DNA of 64,000 nucleotides from Eremophila alpestris peregrina (GCA_009792885.1 WMCF01000111.1:691481-755480), one strand, 5' to 3'. Counted from the first letter of the stretch, positions 12,610-25,886 are shown. Notes: generated by a model not told the origin, from the sequence alone. Program-made: numbers and translations.

Positions 12610-14401
12610 TATTTGCATATGACTTTTTATAAACCACCAGGGCCTTCTGAATGAAGGGAAGGTATATTACTTTTACATTTTCCAATTCAGAGTCATTTTC
12701 ATAATTCTCACAAGAGGCTCCAACAGCTCATCAAGCTGACATTTAATGGCTTCTTTGAAACCGTCAAGAGATTTGAGAAATGTTTTTAAAGTCCTGCTTG
12801 GCGACAGAATTCTCTCCCTGCATGAAGGGGAGGGCACAGTAAAACCCCAAATACTTCCTAATTCTGTTTCAAAAAAATTGTTGTCCCCTTGCCAATGCAC
12901 ACACATGAATATAAAGCAGGTATTTCCTTAAGAAAGGAGAAAATTGAGAGCTCGAAATCTCTCCTCTGATGGTCCCCTCCTGTTCCTGAGTTGTGAGAGC
13001 CCTCTAGGGTTGGCTCAGGCACTTGGTGTTGCACTGATCAGAGCTCAGAAGATCCCAAGAAACTGCACACAAACTGTGCCCCATCACAAGGCTGGGCACC
13101 CTCACCTCTTGTGCCCACAGACACAACTGCTCTCACATCTGCTTCCGTGAATTTGCACACAATTTACACCCCTGTGCTCCTAAATCCTCTGCTCAAAGGG
13201 GTTTTGTGTTAAAGCCAACGTTCCCCTTCCTTGAAAAAGTAGGATCCATTTCAAATCTTTCTGTAGTTATTTCCCCCCCCTATATTTCTAATTTATAGTA
13301 TATCCAACTTTAATCTGTGCTGCAGCAAAGAGAAATCCCTTGATCTGTGTAAGAGAGTTAAAGAGTTGGACAAGTAAGGATATTTAAGCTTACAGGAGCT
13401 GGTGGCTTGCACCCTGTCAGGTTTAAGATGATATTCTCATTTTTAAGTTTCTTAATCCTAATGAGGTTAAGACTTGTTGCCTTTTCTTAATATTACCATT
13501 ATTATTATTAGTAAAGCCCAATCACAGCATTGAAAAAGCTGAACAAGTGTTGGGCTGAGCTGCAGTTCCTCTCAAGCAGGTTCTTTCAGGACTTTTCCAC
13601 ATGTGCCATGTCTCTCCAAAGGGAAGATTGGTACAAAGATGGGAATTTCAGACCCAAACATAACCAGAACAAGCTCTTTTCCAAACTTCAGCAGTCTTGT
13701 TTTGACTTTACACGTAAATCATCAGTGAGGAGACACACAATGAAGAAAAATCAAAAGCAGCAACAAGCAGCACAGCAAAACCAAATCCAGCTTTTCTGAA
13801 ATTGTTTTTATATATAAAGGCAGAGCTTTCTTGCATAAAATCTCAGGTTAAAAGTCCCCAAAGTGTCAGAAACAGGACCATACACAGCCAAAGAGGGGGT
13901 TATAATTCCTTGTATTTCAGAGGCAGCAGTTTCTGACAATAAAGACCAACCATTTCCCCTGTGGTCTCCTCCTGTGTCTCAGAGCTTACACTTCCATCTA
14001 ACACCCATTTTTTACATTTTCTCTTGCCAAATTCCCTTCTAAATGTCACATATTGTGACACATATGTAAGCCAGGTGTGGGGAAAAGGAAGCCAATTCAA
14101 GTGGGTGATGCTGTTACTCACAGTTTAATGCCCAGCTTCAAAATACACAAAAAAACTGGTATTGTGAAATAAAGGAGTCTGATATTGCATTTTTTAAAAG
14201 TCACATGTTAACAGTGTAACCACCACTTTTTTTTTTTTAATAAGAAAGAAAAACAAAACTATTACAGGCCAGTTTGTGGCAGAAAGGCTCCGAAAACCAA
14301 AGGCAGAGAGAAGGAATGCAAAATGTGCTCTTCACATCAAAATCCCTTCAGAAGAAACTCACATTACCACTTGATTTTGCTGGCAAGGTGATTAAGAGAC
14401 T
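12610..14401. other. Unique DNA, no gene recognised
   Basis: Nothing beyond short chance frames is visible. There is a small (ATT)n patch at about 13494-13511 and a T run near 14228. Confidence 0.55.
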
Positions 14402-14942
14402 CATGGAATCATTTAGGTTGGAAAGGACCTCTAAAATCAGAGTCCAACCATTCCCCCAGCACTGCCCAGGCCACCACTGACCCCTGTCCCCAAGTGCCAC
14501 ATGCACATGGCTTTTAAATCCCTTCAGAGATGAAGACTCCACCACTGCCCTGGGCAGCTGTGCCAGGGCTGGACAACCCTTTCTGTGAAGAAATTATCCC
14601 TAATATACAACCTAAAGATCCTTTGGCCCAGCCTGAGGCCATTCCCTCTCCTCCTGTCCCTGTTCCCTGTCCCAGAGCCCGACCCCCCCGGCTGTCCCCT
14701 CCTGGCAGGGACTTGTGCAGAGCCACAAGGGCCCTCCTGAGCCTCCTTTGCTCCAGGCTCAGCCCCTTTCCCAGCTCCCTCAGCTGTTCCTGGTACTCCA
14801 CACCCTTCTCCAGCTCTGTTCCCTTCCCTGGACATGCTCCAGCCCCTCAATATCTTGTCCTGAGAGGTCCCAAACTGACCCCAAGATTCGAGGTACCTCT
14901 GCAAAGCCCAGCACAGGGGACAGTCACTGCCCTGGCCCTGCA
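14402..14942 (-). mobile_element. CR1 LINE 3' fragment, about 540 bp
   Basis: This belongs to a different CR1 type from most copies in the window. It begins at the 3' end (tcatggaatcatttaggttgg on the plus strand), passes ccccaagtgccacatgcaca, then tttaaatcccttcagagatg, then the Trp-rich region, and ends past the gctccagcccctcaatat block. It is the longest CR1 piece in the window. The overlapping minus-strand frames of 95 and 148 codons are repeat sequence, not genes. Confidence 0.93.
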
Positions 14943-17900
14943 CCAGTAGAAAAATGCACAAAACCCCCATATTTGTGGATATTTTAATGATATTTGAACG
15001 TAGTGACTGAGTTCTAGAATTTCTAAACCCTCAATACCATCCAGCAGGTAAAACATGGGAGCCAGAGCTGAGCAGTAACAGAACTTCCCGAGTCACAACC
15101 TGAATATATTTTCCCCACTCATATTTCCAAATCTCCTTCATCCCTTCCCCCCACTCCATGTGTGCAGTAAAGAGATATTGATGATTTTCATGAAAGTTTT
15201 GTAGTTGATGCATTAAAAAATGAGAGAAAGGTGGAGAGCTCGACAGGAAATGCCCACTGCTCTGTTCTCCATGCTGGTGCTTGCAGCCACACACTGGAAA
15301 AAAAGCTTCTTGACCTGATTCCCTTCACCAGGGTCCCTCCAGCTCCTGGCAGGAGGAGGATGCTGAGCTGCAGCACATCCTGGATGGAGCAGCTCCTTCC
15401 AGCTGAGCCAGAAGAGGGAGACCAAGGATGCAGTAAGCCAGATGCCAGCTCCTTTCACTGCTCACCCTTTCAGGAAAAGCAGGCTGCAGTTTTTGCACTG
15501 CCTGAATGCCAGTCGATGTGATTTATGATCCACAAACCAGGGTGCAACCACGCTGTAAAAGAACCTGGCAAGGCCTAACAGCATTTTGAAATCCTCAGGA
15601 TAAGACACCCTCACAACCTGCCAGAAATACAGCAAAACAGCCTTGATAAATATTTATTTAAAAGTTGGGGAAGTTATGTGCCAGCACAAGAAACCTGTTT
15701 GATGTGTTTGCAAACAAGATCACACCCACAGCCACCTGAATTCCTAGAAAATAGGCCACAGCAATCCAGGATATTCCTGTAATTTCTATGAATATCTGGG
15801 ATTCTCTGGGTGGCAAGAGAACCACTTTACTGGCTCTCTTGATTTGAAAATGCTTTCACGTGCATTCTCATTCTTTTGCTTGTTGTGTTATCAGCTTTTT
15901 ATTTACACAGTTGTTTGGGGGAATCCTGGTAGCCACAAAAAAGGGATCAAAGCCCCTCTGTAGTGATTGGTGGAGAAACACTAAAAGAAATCCCCTGTCA
16001 CTTAAATCCTGCAGTTTAAGCAGATTTGCATCCAGGGCAGATGAAAAGGTGGGTGCTGGGAAGGGCTGGAGGTGACAGCAAAAATTCTACTGACTTCTGT
16101 AGTAAGGGAACCTTTTAGGATATTGTCCTGCATTCAATTCCTCTAGGGACATTTAGGATTATTTGTGGGAATATCTTGCAGGAAAGCACTTGTATAATTT
16201 CCCAGCCCCTTACACAGGATCTCATAAATGAACAGTGCTTTTAAAAAAATATATATTTCCAAAGCATATGTAGCATCTCATTCACTTGTCATGACAAAAA
16301 AAAAAAAAATAATGTTCTCAGAGGAATGAAAAATAAAAAATAAACATCCGTTTCCCCATAATTCTCCTCCAAACTTCAGCCAAAATTTACCAGACCACTT
16401 CTTCTAACCAAAATTTGTTTCAAGTTTTAAGACAACACTGGCAAATGTTTTATAACCTCATTGAGAGATAAATTTGCAAGAAGCATCATTGCAAAATGTC
16501 AAACATGCAGAAAATCATTCAGTGGGCCAGCAGCCCAGAGTCAGGAGCATCCCAAAGTCAAGCCCAAGGCGTTGATGCCAACACCACAAAACCTGCACCT
16601 GAGGTGAGTGGAGACAGCAAAAAGAGAATCAGCAGCTCTTTTAGAAGCTGAAGCCTGCTGCTCACGTGCAGCCAAGACTCCCAAACCCCACTTTTTTCCC
16701 CCCACATGACCCCGTTGTCATTTATCTTCCTGCAGTACCAAATTTTCTGTCTGCCAGTGGGCACAAACACCATCATCCAACTGCTCACACAGCTCCAAAA
16801 CCTCAGTGACATCCCAGGTTCCCTGGGAAGATTTATCCTCTGTGGTGTTCCAAAGGTATTGCTGAGATATCACTGTGCATCCAGAGGAAATGTGGGATCA
16901 GCCCTTTACACAGAGCCCTTTTCTGGCTTTGCCCCACTCTTAGGGGGGGCTTTGGGATTTGGAAAACCTGTTTTTGTTTTCCTCTGGTGTTTGATTGGAA
17001 GCAGAAAACAAACAGTATGTTTCCTGCAAGGATGCTGCTGCAAACTTGAAGTTTGGGTAAATTAATTGCACTGAAGTTGCTTTGTTTTGTGCAAATAATT
17101 CAATTTCCAATGCACCTAAAACTTAGCAAGCCATAAAACAAGTTACTGTTTGGTCATTACGTTTTCCCAACATCTTGGCAAGGACACAAGGTCAAACACT
17201 TCTTCCAATGAGTATTAATTTATCCAAAGTGGAATTACTTCAGGCAAAGATTTTAGGAGTTGTGCTTGTAGGAAGATCTGAGACTCATCATTCTTTTCTG
17301 GGATTTGAAAAACATCTTCCAGAGTTGATCAGAGAAGAGATTTGAGACCACATCTTCTGTTCTCCACATGATCTCTCTTCTCTTCCTTCTCCTCCTGCCT
17401 GATTATCTTCTCAAGGTGGTAAAGGCAAGTCTGGCTTTAGCATTCAGCACAATCTGAGAGCTCACAAATGAAAATCTGAATCAAAGACAGGTCCTAGATA
17501 AACTTTCTCTTTTTTTTTTTTTTTAATTTACTGGAAATCACTTGCCTAAATGCCTTTAAATCTGCAAGGATTAGAACACTGATAACTAAAATGTCATCTA
17601 AGAGCTGAGTCACGTTCCTAAACATCTTTGAAACATTTATCATGGATCATACAGCGCAGCATTAATTTCTTTTCAGTCTTTTTGCTGCAACATTAAATGA
17701 TGGAAATGATGGAAAAAAAATCACCCAAGCGGTTGCACAGCCTAATAAGGCAAGGAACCATCCCAGCAAGCAGAGAAAAACACAACTGAGCACTAATGAA
17801 AGAAATTACAGCAAAAAGGGGCAGGCACAGGCTGCATTACTCGTGTCAGGAAGTGATTTAACAGCTGAGTAACCAGAGCCAAGTTACTGAGACTTGATCC

Positions 17901-18304
17901 TGGCAGAAATGAAATATTGTGCTGTGCTGACACCTGCTGCACAAATCCAGCCTCTCAGGAAATCACAGCTCCACGCCCTGCATCCCAAAATTTCCAGCCC
18001 AGAGAAGTTACCCTGAGGCCTTTCAGAATCATCTGATGTTTTTACAAAGCACCCAGAGACAACCAGAGTGGCCCTGAAGTGACACCTTCCTGAGCAGTAA
18101 ATTTTCATGTATTTACAAGATTTACCCTGATACATCAAAGATGTGATTAGAGGCTTGGGAAGAGGTATTTTCCAAGGAAACAAGTTGCTGTGGAAGTGCT
18201 TGTCTGAGGAATATACCTTAAAGCTAATTCCTTCTGCTTAGTATTGTTTAATTTTGAGGCTTTGAGTGTCAGGGGCTTGTGGAGCACAGAGCCACAGACC
18301 CACA
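14943..18304. other. Unique DNA, no gene recognised
   Basis: No repeat family or gene is recognised over 3.3 kb. Plus-strand frames of 96-119 codons at 15231 and 16706 show no domain, signal peptide or splice context. At 17605 a gctgagtcacg sequence resembles a MAF/AP-1 site within a stretch of moderate complexity, which might be regulatory; this is only a motif match. Confidence 0.5.
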
Positions 18305-18541
18305 AAATTCATTAAGCATAGAAAAGACCTTCAGGAATATCGAGTCTAACTCTTACCCAGCACTGCCAAGGACAGCAGTAAATCACATCCCCAAGTGCCA
18401 CACCCACACAGCTTTTAAATCCCTCCAGGGGTGATAATTCCACCACTGCCCTGGGCAGTCAACCCTCTCCGTGTAGAATTTTTCCCTAATATCCAACCTA
18501 AACCTCCCCTGGCACAACTTGAAGCTCTTTCCTGGGGGCAA
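18305..18541 (-). mobile_element. CR1 LINE 3' fragment
   Basis: This is the same CR1 type as the 14402 copy, recognisable by ccccaagtgccacacccaca, cttttaaatccctccagggg and taatatccaacctaaacctc in minus orientation. It is more diverged at its 3' terminus and breaks off after the caacttgaagctctttcc block. Confidence 0.9.
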
Positions 18542-20915
18542 GTGACCAACACCCATCGGGCTTCAGTCCTTAGGTCTTGTTTGGTCCCGGTCACTCCCTT
18601 GGGTTAAATCCTGAAATGTTTCTTACCTTGTTGTGCTCCATCAGGCACCCAGGAGATTGCAGCAGGTTAGGAAGCAGCCTTCTCCATAAACAAGCCACGT
18701 GCAGTTCTCTCTTTTGGCACCCTTGATCTTTTCATACCAAACTCTCTTCTCATCTAAAAAAGAAAGATCCAAAATATCAACCAAAAAAATCAACAAGTAT
18801 TTCCTTACTTGTGCTTTAGAGACTCAGGGACCATATAAAGTTTCATGTGGGTGAAACAGTACTCCCACCAACAAGCCTGTGATATGAAAAGTGCCATTTC
18901 TAAACAGAGCCTGCATCTGCCTCTTAGATCAATTCAAATCTAAAAAATAATTATTGCATTTTTCAACCTCCTTTAGACCCCTTCTCTTTAGCCCAGCTGT
19001 AAAATGCACACCTGGCCACTCAGTTTGGGAAGAACGGATTCACCCAGACGCGATTCTTTCCTCTGCTCTGGGAAGAGGTTGTGCAGTTCAGATTAACCAC
19101 AAGGCCTTGATTTTTAACTAAAAATGTCCTTTTTCCACAGCCTTTTTTTTTAACCCCCCCATATTTCAGCAGCCTTTTGCTGTTTAAGCAGGAGAGGCAT
19201 GCTGCTAATGAGAGCAGTTCCCTGTAATTACCTATGCAGACGTGGTGACCTAAAACACACATTACACCGAGCAAACAACTCCCAACAGCAAGCAGTGGGC
19301 TTGTTTACTTCCCTTGGAGCTCGTTAGGTTTAATCCTTTTTTTGGGTTATTTATTCAGCTAACGGATTCATTTTCAAAACTGAAGCTCCTTATTCCCATT
19401 TTCTCAGTACTCCACACCTCAGAGGGCTTTTGGTTTATTTCATATTGGGTTCAGACAGCACATAGAAGAAAAATAACTGCCTGTTAAGACTATCATGTGT
19501 CTCATTCCATAGAGAATTGAAGGCAGACAAAATACTACAAGAACCTCACTCAGTTACCTCTTGCTTTCTCTGCCGTGCCCCACCAGTAGTTCACACAAAA
19601 CACATTTAACTCTCAATAACTAATCTTCTCCTTGGAACCCTCCAGTCAATTTTTCCTCCCTTAATTCCTTGGAAACATCTATTTGCTACCTGAGGCACCT
19701 CAGGCCAGCAGTCCCCGGGAGCAGCACACGGGGAGCTGACAACAGAGGTTTTAAACCACCCCTCAAGCACCTTTAAATGAGGTTGGCTCAGCTGTCAGAA
19801 GCACCAGACTGGATAAAGGAAGGCAAAACACCTGGGGGTGAGTCTCTGATGAGCCTTGTGCCTTGTTAACTCTTTTACAGCTGTTTCTCATCACCTGGAA
19901 ATGCTGTGGACAGTTACAGGTGACAAAACCAGTGGGCTTTTATTTGGACTTCGTTGTCAGCCCAGGTCATGTCTGAAACTTGTGGTGCTTTCAGGTAATC
20001 TTTCTGAATTGTTTTGTCATCTCTGCTAGGGAGCTCCAGCTCTCCTGATTTCATGTCTTGGTTGTTATGAGGTGTGAGGGTTGTAGATTGTCACATCTGC
20101 AGAATTCCCCCCTCCCACACTTTTCTGGACTTGGGGAAGTTCATCCAAACATATCACTTCTCATTTGTGCCTTTTCCCCTTTACTGTTGTATGAAATGAG
20201 CCATTTGTCTTCCTTACAAGCTGAGCAATACCCTCACAGTGTTTTCTCCTCCTCGACTTGCCTACTGTTTATTGTCATGTGGTTAGGCTGGGAAAGAAGA
20301 TAATCCTTTCATTTTGTAGTTTTACAGCTCAGCACAGTGGGACTCTGCCCCGAGCCTGAGGCTGCAAAGCTGTAAAATAATCCAAGCCAGCAGCATGGAT
20401 GTGGCACTATTTTACCCCAGTTTTCATGCAGATTGTGAGAGGTATTTAATGTCTATCACTCTCCAAGTTTGGGCAGTGTCATAAGATTTGAGACTTGTGG
20501 ATTTTCCTGCAAGGATCAAAGGAATGCACCTCCCCCCTCCATTCCAGCAGGGAAAATTCCCACTCCTGTCCTCCACTGTGCACTGCCACGTGCCAGGCTG
20601 CTGTGTGTCCCAAAATTCACTCTTCATTTCTCCCTGTCCAGAGAGAAGCCAGGTCCTCATTGACTACTGTAAGGTCCTCATTAAGAGTTGCTTCCCATGA
20701 TATTCCTGGATATTTAAAGGAGATGTGCACAGCTTTAAAGCTGCTTGTGGTACTGACTCCAGATTTAGGCAAAAAATTGATGGAAGGCAACAGAGGCGAT
20801 GGTAGTTATGGCTCATTTGTACAGGGATAGACCCAGAAGAAGGCAAATTCCTGCCTCTTAATCCATCAGTCAGACACTATTTGCGTCAAAAATATGAACT
20901 GTCTCACTAAAACAT
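18542..20915. other. Unique DNA, no gene recognised
   Basis: No gene or repeat is recognised. The sequence from about 19200 to 19400 is less A/T-simple than its surroundings and might be conserved non-coding DNA, which only a cross-species alignment could show. Confidence 0.5.
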
Positions 20916-21015
20916 GATGGGGCTTGGTCCAGTGAAAGGTGTCCCATGGCAGGGGTTGGAAAGGGATGGTCTTTAAGGTCCCTTCCAACCCAAACCGTGC
21001 CATGATTCTGTGAAA
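20916..21015 (+). mobile_element. CR1 LINE extreme 3' end
   Basis: About 100 bp reach from the gatggggcttgg block through cccatggcaggggttgg to the terminal atgattctgtga. It is one of the shortest CR1 insertions here, truncated to little more than the 3' end. Confidence 0.88.
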
Positions 21016-22159
21016 ACAAAGGATGCTCCCTATCCCACGTGCATGGAAACACATATTTCTTGTGTTGGATCTTGCACACTGCACAGCAATTAATATCAGA
21101 AGAGAGCTCAGCATTTCCATAGGTTGGCACTGTGGGGAAAGGATTGTGAGAGCAAGTAAGGAGCGAAGTAAATGAAACACACAAACTCGCTCTGGGTCAC
21201 AGAGAGGGTCAAGCAAGCAGCTCATTAACATCCCAAAGTGACCTTGTCCCTGCCTGGCTCTGCCCTGGTGTTGCTGAAAACACATTTCAGTGACTTCATC
21301 CTGTGCTTTAACAATTGTTTTTGCAATCCAGGGAAAGAAAAACAATAGATTGTTGAGGGGCCTTCAGCTGTTTACTTTTTCTTCCCTCAGCTACCGGTAA
21401 CTGAAGCTGTTCTTGCAGGGAGTGGATTCAAATGTGGACATTTTAGCATTTAAGAACCCTCAGAGGAGTGAATAGTTGCTCAGTGAGCAGCTCACATCCA
21501 TCTCTGAGTCCAGGGATTAAGAATGTGCATCTTTTACGGGCAGTGCTCATGAGATCCTGTCCTCCAGCTCATGCAGGAATGGACTGAGCTCAGTGATAAT
21601 CCCAGCTAAAGCCTTTCAGTAAACACAAGTCAAGAGATTTTCCATATAATATTTGTAGAAAGTTTGGCTGATCTCTTCCCCCTGGTGCTCACAGCTGCAG
21701 CCTCTCCTGGGTTAGCAGTGCCTCCCCCTCCCACCAGCTCAGCTCACGAGTCTCTGTGGTGGGGGAAAGCCAAGTGAGAATTCTTGAACGGGGTTTACAT
21801 TTCTGCCATTAATAAATCTTCAGTAAGAGATGTGATAAGCTCTCTGGATCTCTCTCTTTAGATGCCTCAGGATCTGAGCTCAGCAGGGAAACTGGTGACT
21901 TCTGGCCTTTGCCCCTTCCAGGGTTGCTGGGGAGTGGAGTCAGCACCCCGGTACAGACACAGAGAGTGAGAACTGGCAGTGCTTTTCCTCATTTACAAGA
22001 GCTTCAGAATAGACCTCTGGGGGACAGGACAGTTAATAATGTATCAAAAGTGTGTGGAGCCACACTCCAGTATGTGGTGAGTGTCCAAGACTGGTGGGGA
22101 AAGAGCTGCAATGGTTCAGTCAGAGGGAATGATGGGCTGTGGGTACCTGCAGAGCCCCA
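21016..22159. other. Unique DNA, no gene recognised
   Basis: No gene is recognised. The 160-codon plus-strand frame starting at 21909 runs out of unique sequence into the CR1 element at 22160, and has no recognisable domain in its unique half. Confidence 0.55.
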
Positions 22160-22638
22160 ACAGGAAAGGACATGGAGCTGCTGGAGCAACTCCAGAGGAG
22201 GCCATGGAGATGCTCCAAGGGCTGGAGCCCCTCTGCTCTGGAGCCAGGCTGGGAGAGCTGAGGGTGTTCACCTGGAAAATGCTCCAGGGACACCTCAGAG
22301 CCTCTTCCAGGGTCTAAAGAGGCTCCAGGAGTGTAGGACAAGGGACTTGGGACAAAGGATGGAGGCACAGGACAAGGGGGAGTGGCTTTGAACTGCCAGA
22401 GGGCAGGGATAGATGGGATATTGGGAAGGAATTCTTCCCCATGAGGATGGGGAAGCCCTGGCACAGGGTGCCCAGAGAAGCTGTGGCTGCCCCTGGATCC
22501 CTGGAAGTGCCCAAGGCCAGGTTGGACAGGGCTTGGAAAACCCTGGACTGGTGGAAGGTGTCCCTGCCCATGGCAGGGTTGGAACTGGATGATCTTTGAG
22601 GTCTCTTCCAACCCAAACCTTTCTGTGACTCTGTGATT
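22160..22638 (+). mobile_element. CR1 LINE 3' fragment, about 480 bp
   Basis: The copy begins in the ggagatgctccaagggctgg region, passes gatgggatattgggaagga, agaagctgtggctgcccctg and tgcccatggcagggttgg, and ends at tttctgtgactctgtga. It is well preserved and collinear. Minus-strand frames of 116-189 codons across it are wrong-frame readings of CR1. Confidence 0.94.
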
Positions 22639-23306
22639 TTGCCTTGTGTAAGATCCTGGCACACCTGGAGCAGAGTTGCTCAGGTCCATAACTCCTCAGA
22701 TTCCAATACAAAGGAACAGAGATAAATCTCATCAAGTCACTCCATCTGGTTATGTTCAGATGTCTCCATGAAACATTTTATCAGTGCTCAATCCTTCTAT
22801 GATGAAAAAAAAAAAAAAAACCAGAATAATCTAAATTCATATCACTGGGCTTGGATCCTCAACTACAAACCATCCACCCTATCATTTTGTTTGTTTTCAT
22901 TGGTATGTTTCATTAAGCACTGACTGTGTCTGTGATTAAAAATTATTGCTTATCTTCATGCATCATTTCCTATTTCCTGTATAGACATCCCAGTCTTGAA
23001 AAAAGACATAGATCACCCCCAAAATTTTCACTGACTTATTCTGGTGAGCAAGGATCATTTGTATTTTGTTGTCCTTGTGTTGTTTTTCAAGCAGAAAAAT
23101 ATGAGTTATCATAAGGAAGACACAAGCGAGTGCTGGAAACAACAACAGCTCTTCACTGGCTTAAGATATTTGTTGCACTTGAAGTAAAATTGTCAGAGAT
23201 GCTTTCTCAGGAAAAGTGATTGTTTTGTTCCTTGGGCATCTTTAATCTATTTAATCTCTCTTTTTTTTTTTTTTTTTGAGGTTTTTCTGGTTTGTCATTT
23301 TTAGAT
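22639..23306. other. Unique DNA with A and T runs
   Basis: No gene is recognised. A run of about 18 A sits near 22805 and a run of about 16 T at 23262-23277, the latter close to an assembly gap. Confidence 0.55.
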
Positions 23307-23374
23307 NNNNNNNNNNNNNNNNNNNNNNNNNNNNNNNNNNNNNNNNNNNNNNNNNNNNNNNNNNNNNNNNNNNN
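23307..23374. other. Assembly gap of 68 N
   Basis: The gap sits between a T-rich run on its left and a G/T-rich run (gttttggtttt…) on its right. The flanks suggest it covers a simple repeat that failed to sequence or assemble. Protein-like frames spanning the N run carry no information. Confidence 0.98.
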
Positions 23375-23408
23375 GTTTTGGTTTTTTTTTTTTTTTTCCT
23401 TCCAAATA

Positions 23409-23533
23409 TAGAATCACACAATGGTTTGGGTTGGAAGGGACCTTCAGGATCATCCCATGGGCAGGGACAACTTTCACTCAACCAGGCTGCTCCAAGCTCT
23501 GTCCAACCTGGCCTTGAACCTTTCCAAGGATGA
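23409..23533 (-). mobile_element. CR1 LINE 3' fragment
   Basis: The plus strand reads gaatcacacaatggtttggg at the start, the reverse complement of the CR1 3' end, followed by the catgggcagggac and tccaacctggccttga blocks. There is a short deletion between the first two blocks compared with other copies here. Confidence 0.9.
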
Positions 23534-24485
23534 GGGAATATCCTACTAAAAGCTCTCAGGTTCCCAGGATAGTGTGTCTGGATACTGGCAATAAGGATAA
23601 AAAAGCCTAGATCTATATAGAAATAAAAATATTTAGATTTATTTCTGTCAATTTGCTGAGATGCATTCTTAAAATAAAAATTAAGCCTTTCTGTTTGCAA
23701 ATAAATTTAAAACTAGCTAAGATTTTAATTTCTTCCCCTTTCTTTACCTGTCACCCCATATCACTCAAAACAAAGGGTCAGACTTCACACTCAGGTCTGT
23801 CTTAGTCTGAATCCCTTCACAGAAGCTTCAGAACAGAGTGAGAGAGATGTCAGGGATGGATCAGGACTGACCTTTTCATCAAGACCTCATTCTGTTTGTT
23901 GTTCCCAAAAGTCTCACAGCCTGTTGCATGCACTGATTTTGTTTGCAAAGAGATCTAGAGGGTGATAATTGGAAAAGAGATTGACACAGGCAGATCAAAT
24001 GTGTGCTGCAGCTGAAACCAGCTCTTTGGGGGTTGTAAATGTGACCCTGAAAGGAGAATTACATTATATCAGAATTAATAAAATGCTTTTTCAAGCATGG
24101 TGAGAATGAAATGATGGAAGGTGACTGAATTATTTATTCTCACTGTGACCAGGCTCTTTTTGGTTCATTTGCCTTTTTCTCATGTTGCCCCATAACCTTT
24201 AGGGTAGAGGAAGAAGATGTGCTTCTGGTTGGCCCTTAATCTCACTGCATGTTTCTACAAACTTCAGGAAATTAAATTTGTCGTCAAGCTGTGGAACATG
24301 CACAGAGCTTCTTGTTTAATAAATAAATCAATCCTTTCATCCCAGAATGCTGGGCAGGAAAAGAAAGCAGCCTTGCAATACTCCTGGCAGACCTGTGGTT
24401 CTCAGCTTCCTGAGAACCCATCATTTGTGCATTTGAATTAATCCATTCCTATTTTATATGCAGGAATTGTTGAACTGGACTTGAC
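23534..24485. other. Unique DNA, no gene recognised
   Basis: No gene or known repeat is visible. A 74-codon plus-strand frame at 24217 shows no domain. Confidence 0.5.
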
Positions 24486-24660
24486 AGGGCTTGAAGAGAC
24501 CTTGGAAGGTCAATTTGTCCATCCTCCTGCTTCAGGACAAGCACAACCCTGTGCAAACCCATCTTGTCTGCTCTGAGGAACCTCTGAGGCTGAAGATGTT
24601 CCTGCTGTCTCAGCTAATCTGCTTCAGTCCTTCTTTCTGTGACCATCCTAAATCCAGTTA
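24486..24660 (-). mobile_element. Possible old CR1 fragment
   Basis: The sequence agaccttggaaggtcaattt followed by catcctcctgcttcaggaca resembles the 3' region of an older CR1 type in minus orientation. Similarity is patchy and no clear terminus is present, so this may be coincidental. Confidence 0.35.
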
Positions 24661-24849
24661 AACTGTTTCATTGTTCTGGATGATTAAATCTAAGACTTTT
24701 AACTGATAATCAGATTAGATTTGCCCTAAATGTGAAGTATCCTGAGACTAAACCTCTTCCTCCTGGATAATGAATATCCTCATCTCCTCTCCTTTCTGAG
24801 AGAAAGCATCTCTCCATCCTCCTGGATTCTTGGCTCTGCCCAGTGCAGG

Positions 24850-24905
24850 AGTTGGACTCAATGATCCTTGTGTGTCCCTTGGAACTCAGGATATTCCATG
24901 ATGCT
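24850..24905 (+). mobile_element. CR1 LINE 3' tip
   Basis: A 56-bp match to the 3' terminus of a CR1 type ending gttggactcaatgatccttg … ggaactcaggatattccatg. It lies 13 bp before the border of the LTR that follows and may have been cut by that insertion. Confidence 0.72.
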
Positions 24906-24918
24906 GCAGCAGCCCTCT

Positions 24919-25392
24919 TGTTAGAGGGTAAAAATGAGCCAAGGCACAGACTGCTTGTTAAACACAGCACGAAAAGGGCCCTGGTTTATTCCTCTTTACA
25001 GCTTTTGTCTTCTTAACTCCAACCATTCACTGACTCTGGCTGCAGCAAGCTCCTGCTGGAGGTTTCCCTTGCAGCCTCTGACTGCAGGCTTTTACCCAGC
25101 CAGACTGTGACTGCAGGTTCTAACAACAGGCTCTGAGTGCAGACCCAGACTGACCCCACAGCAGTGATTCTCTCTCCCTCAGGATCCTGCTCCATGATTC
25201 TCTCCTTCATGCTCCTCAGGATTGCTCCTCAGGATTTCTCCTCCGTGATTATCCTCCCCTTACTAACTCACCCCCTCTATTATCTCACCCATCCTTATAC
25301 AGCTGTGACTCACCAGGGGTGAGGCTGCATTGGGTAATTAACGCAGCTGTTATTTATAAGGGGTGAGGTCACCTAAATTCCCTTCTCCTACA
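24919..25392 (-). mobile_element. Probable endogenous retroviral LTR
   Basis: On the minus strand the segment starts TGTAGGAGAAGG, has TATA-like boxes (cttataaataac, ctgtataagg), a polyadenylation signal in ggaataaacc near 24980, and ends in the TACCCTCTAACA region. The two ends are weak inverted repeats (TGTAGGAG and TGTTAGAG on opposite strands). The flanks ccctct and ccctga share only four bases, so the target duplication is unproven. An alternative left end is the TGAGCC at 24935, and an alternative right end is 25530. It holds several short direct repeats built on ctgactgcagg and gctcctcagga. No retroviral coding sequence adjoins it, so it is probably a solo LTR. Confidence 0.55.
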
Positions 25393-25775
25393 CCCTGATT
25401 CTGTGTGAGTTTGGCTTTTACTGCCATTTCAGTGCTGTCCTTCACAGCTCATTTCTAGCCCAAGAGCCTTTGGAACATGCCTGGCTCTGAAATTCCGTTT
25501 GAATGCGGAAGCCCAAATCTGAGGTTTGCAGTAAAAGCCAACCATGGCCCAACTCATGTGAAATGTGAATAAAAATCTGCACCTGTGGGACACCTAATTA
25601 CTTCAACTAATCTCCTCTAAATATCATTCTTATTGGGACAGAATAAGACCTAAAGTTCAGAATTTCTGAGTTCCCAAATAATGCTTTGACTGCTTCTGAC
25701 CAACCAATGCATTGGTCTGACCTCATTAACCATCCAGTTTCCTGCAAGATACTGAGCAAAGGCCCCTTGAACACA
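25393..25775. other. LTR flank with an inverted repeat
   Basis: A perfect 14-bp inverted repeat has arms at 25411-25424 (ttggcttttactgc) and 25528-25541, about 100 bp apart. It may belong to the neighbouring LTR if that element's true 5' end lies at 25530. No gene is seen. Confidence 0.5.
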
Positions 25776-25815
25776 AAAAAACCCAAAAAAACTACCAAAA
25801 ACAAAACCAAACAAA

Positions 25816-25886
<71 letters not shown>

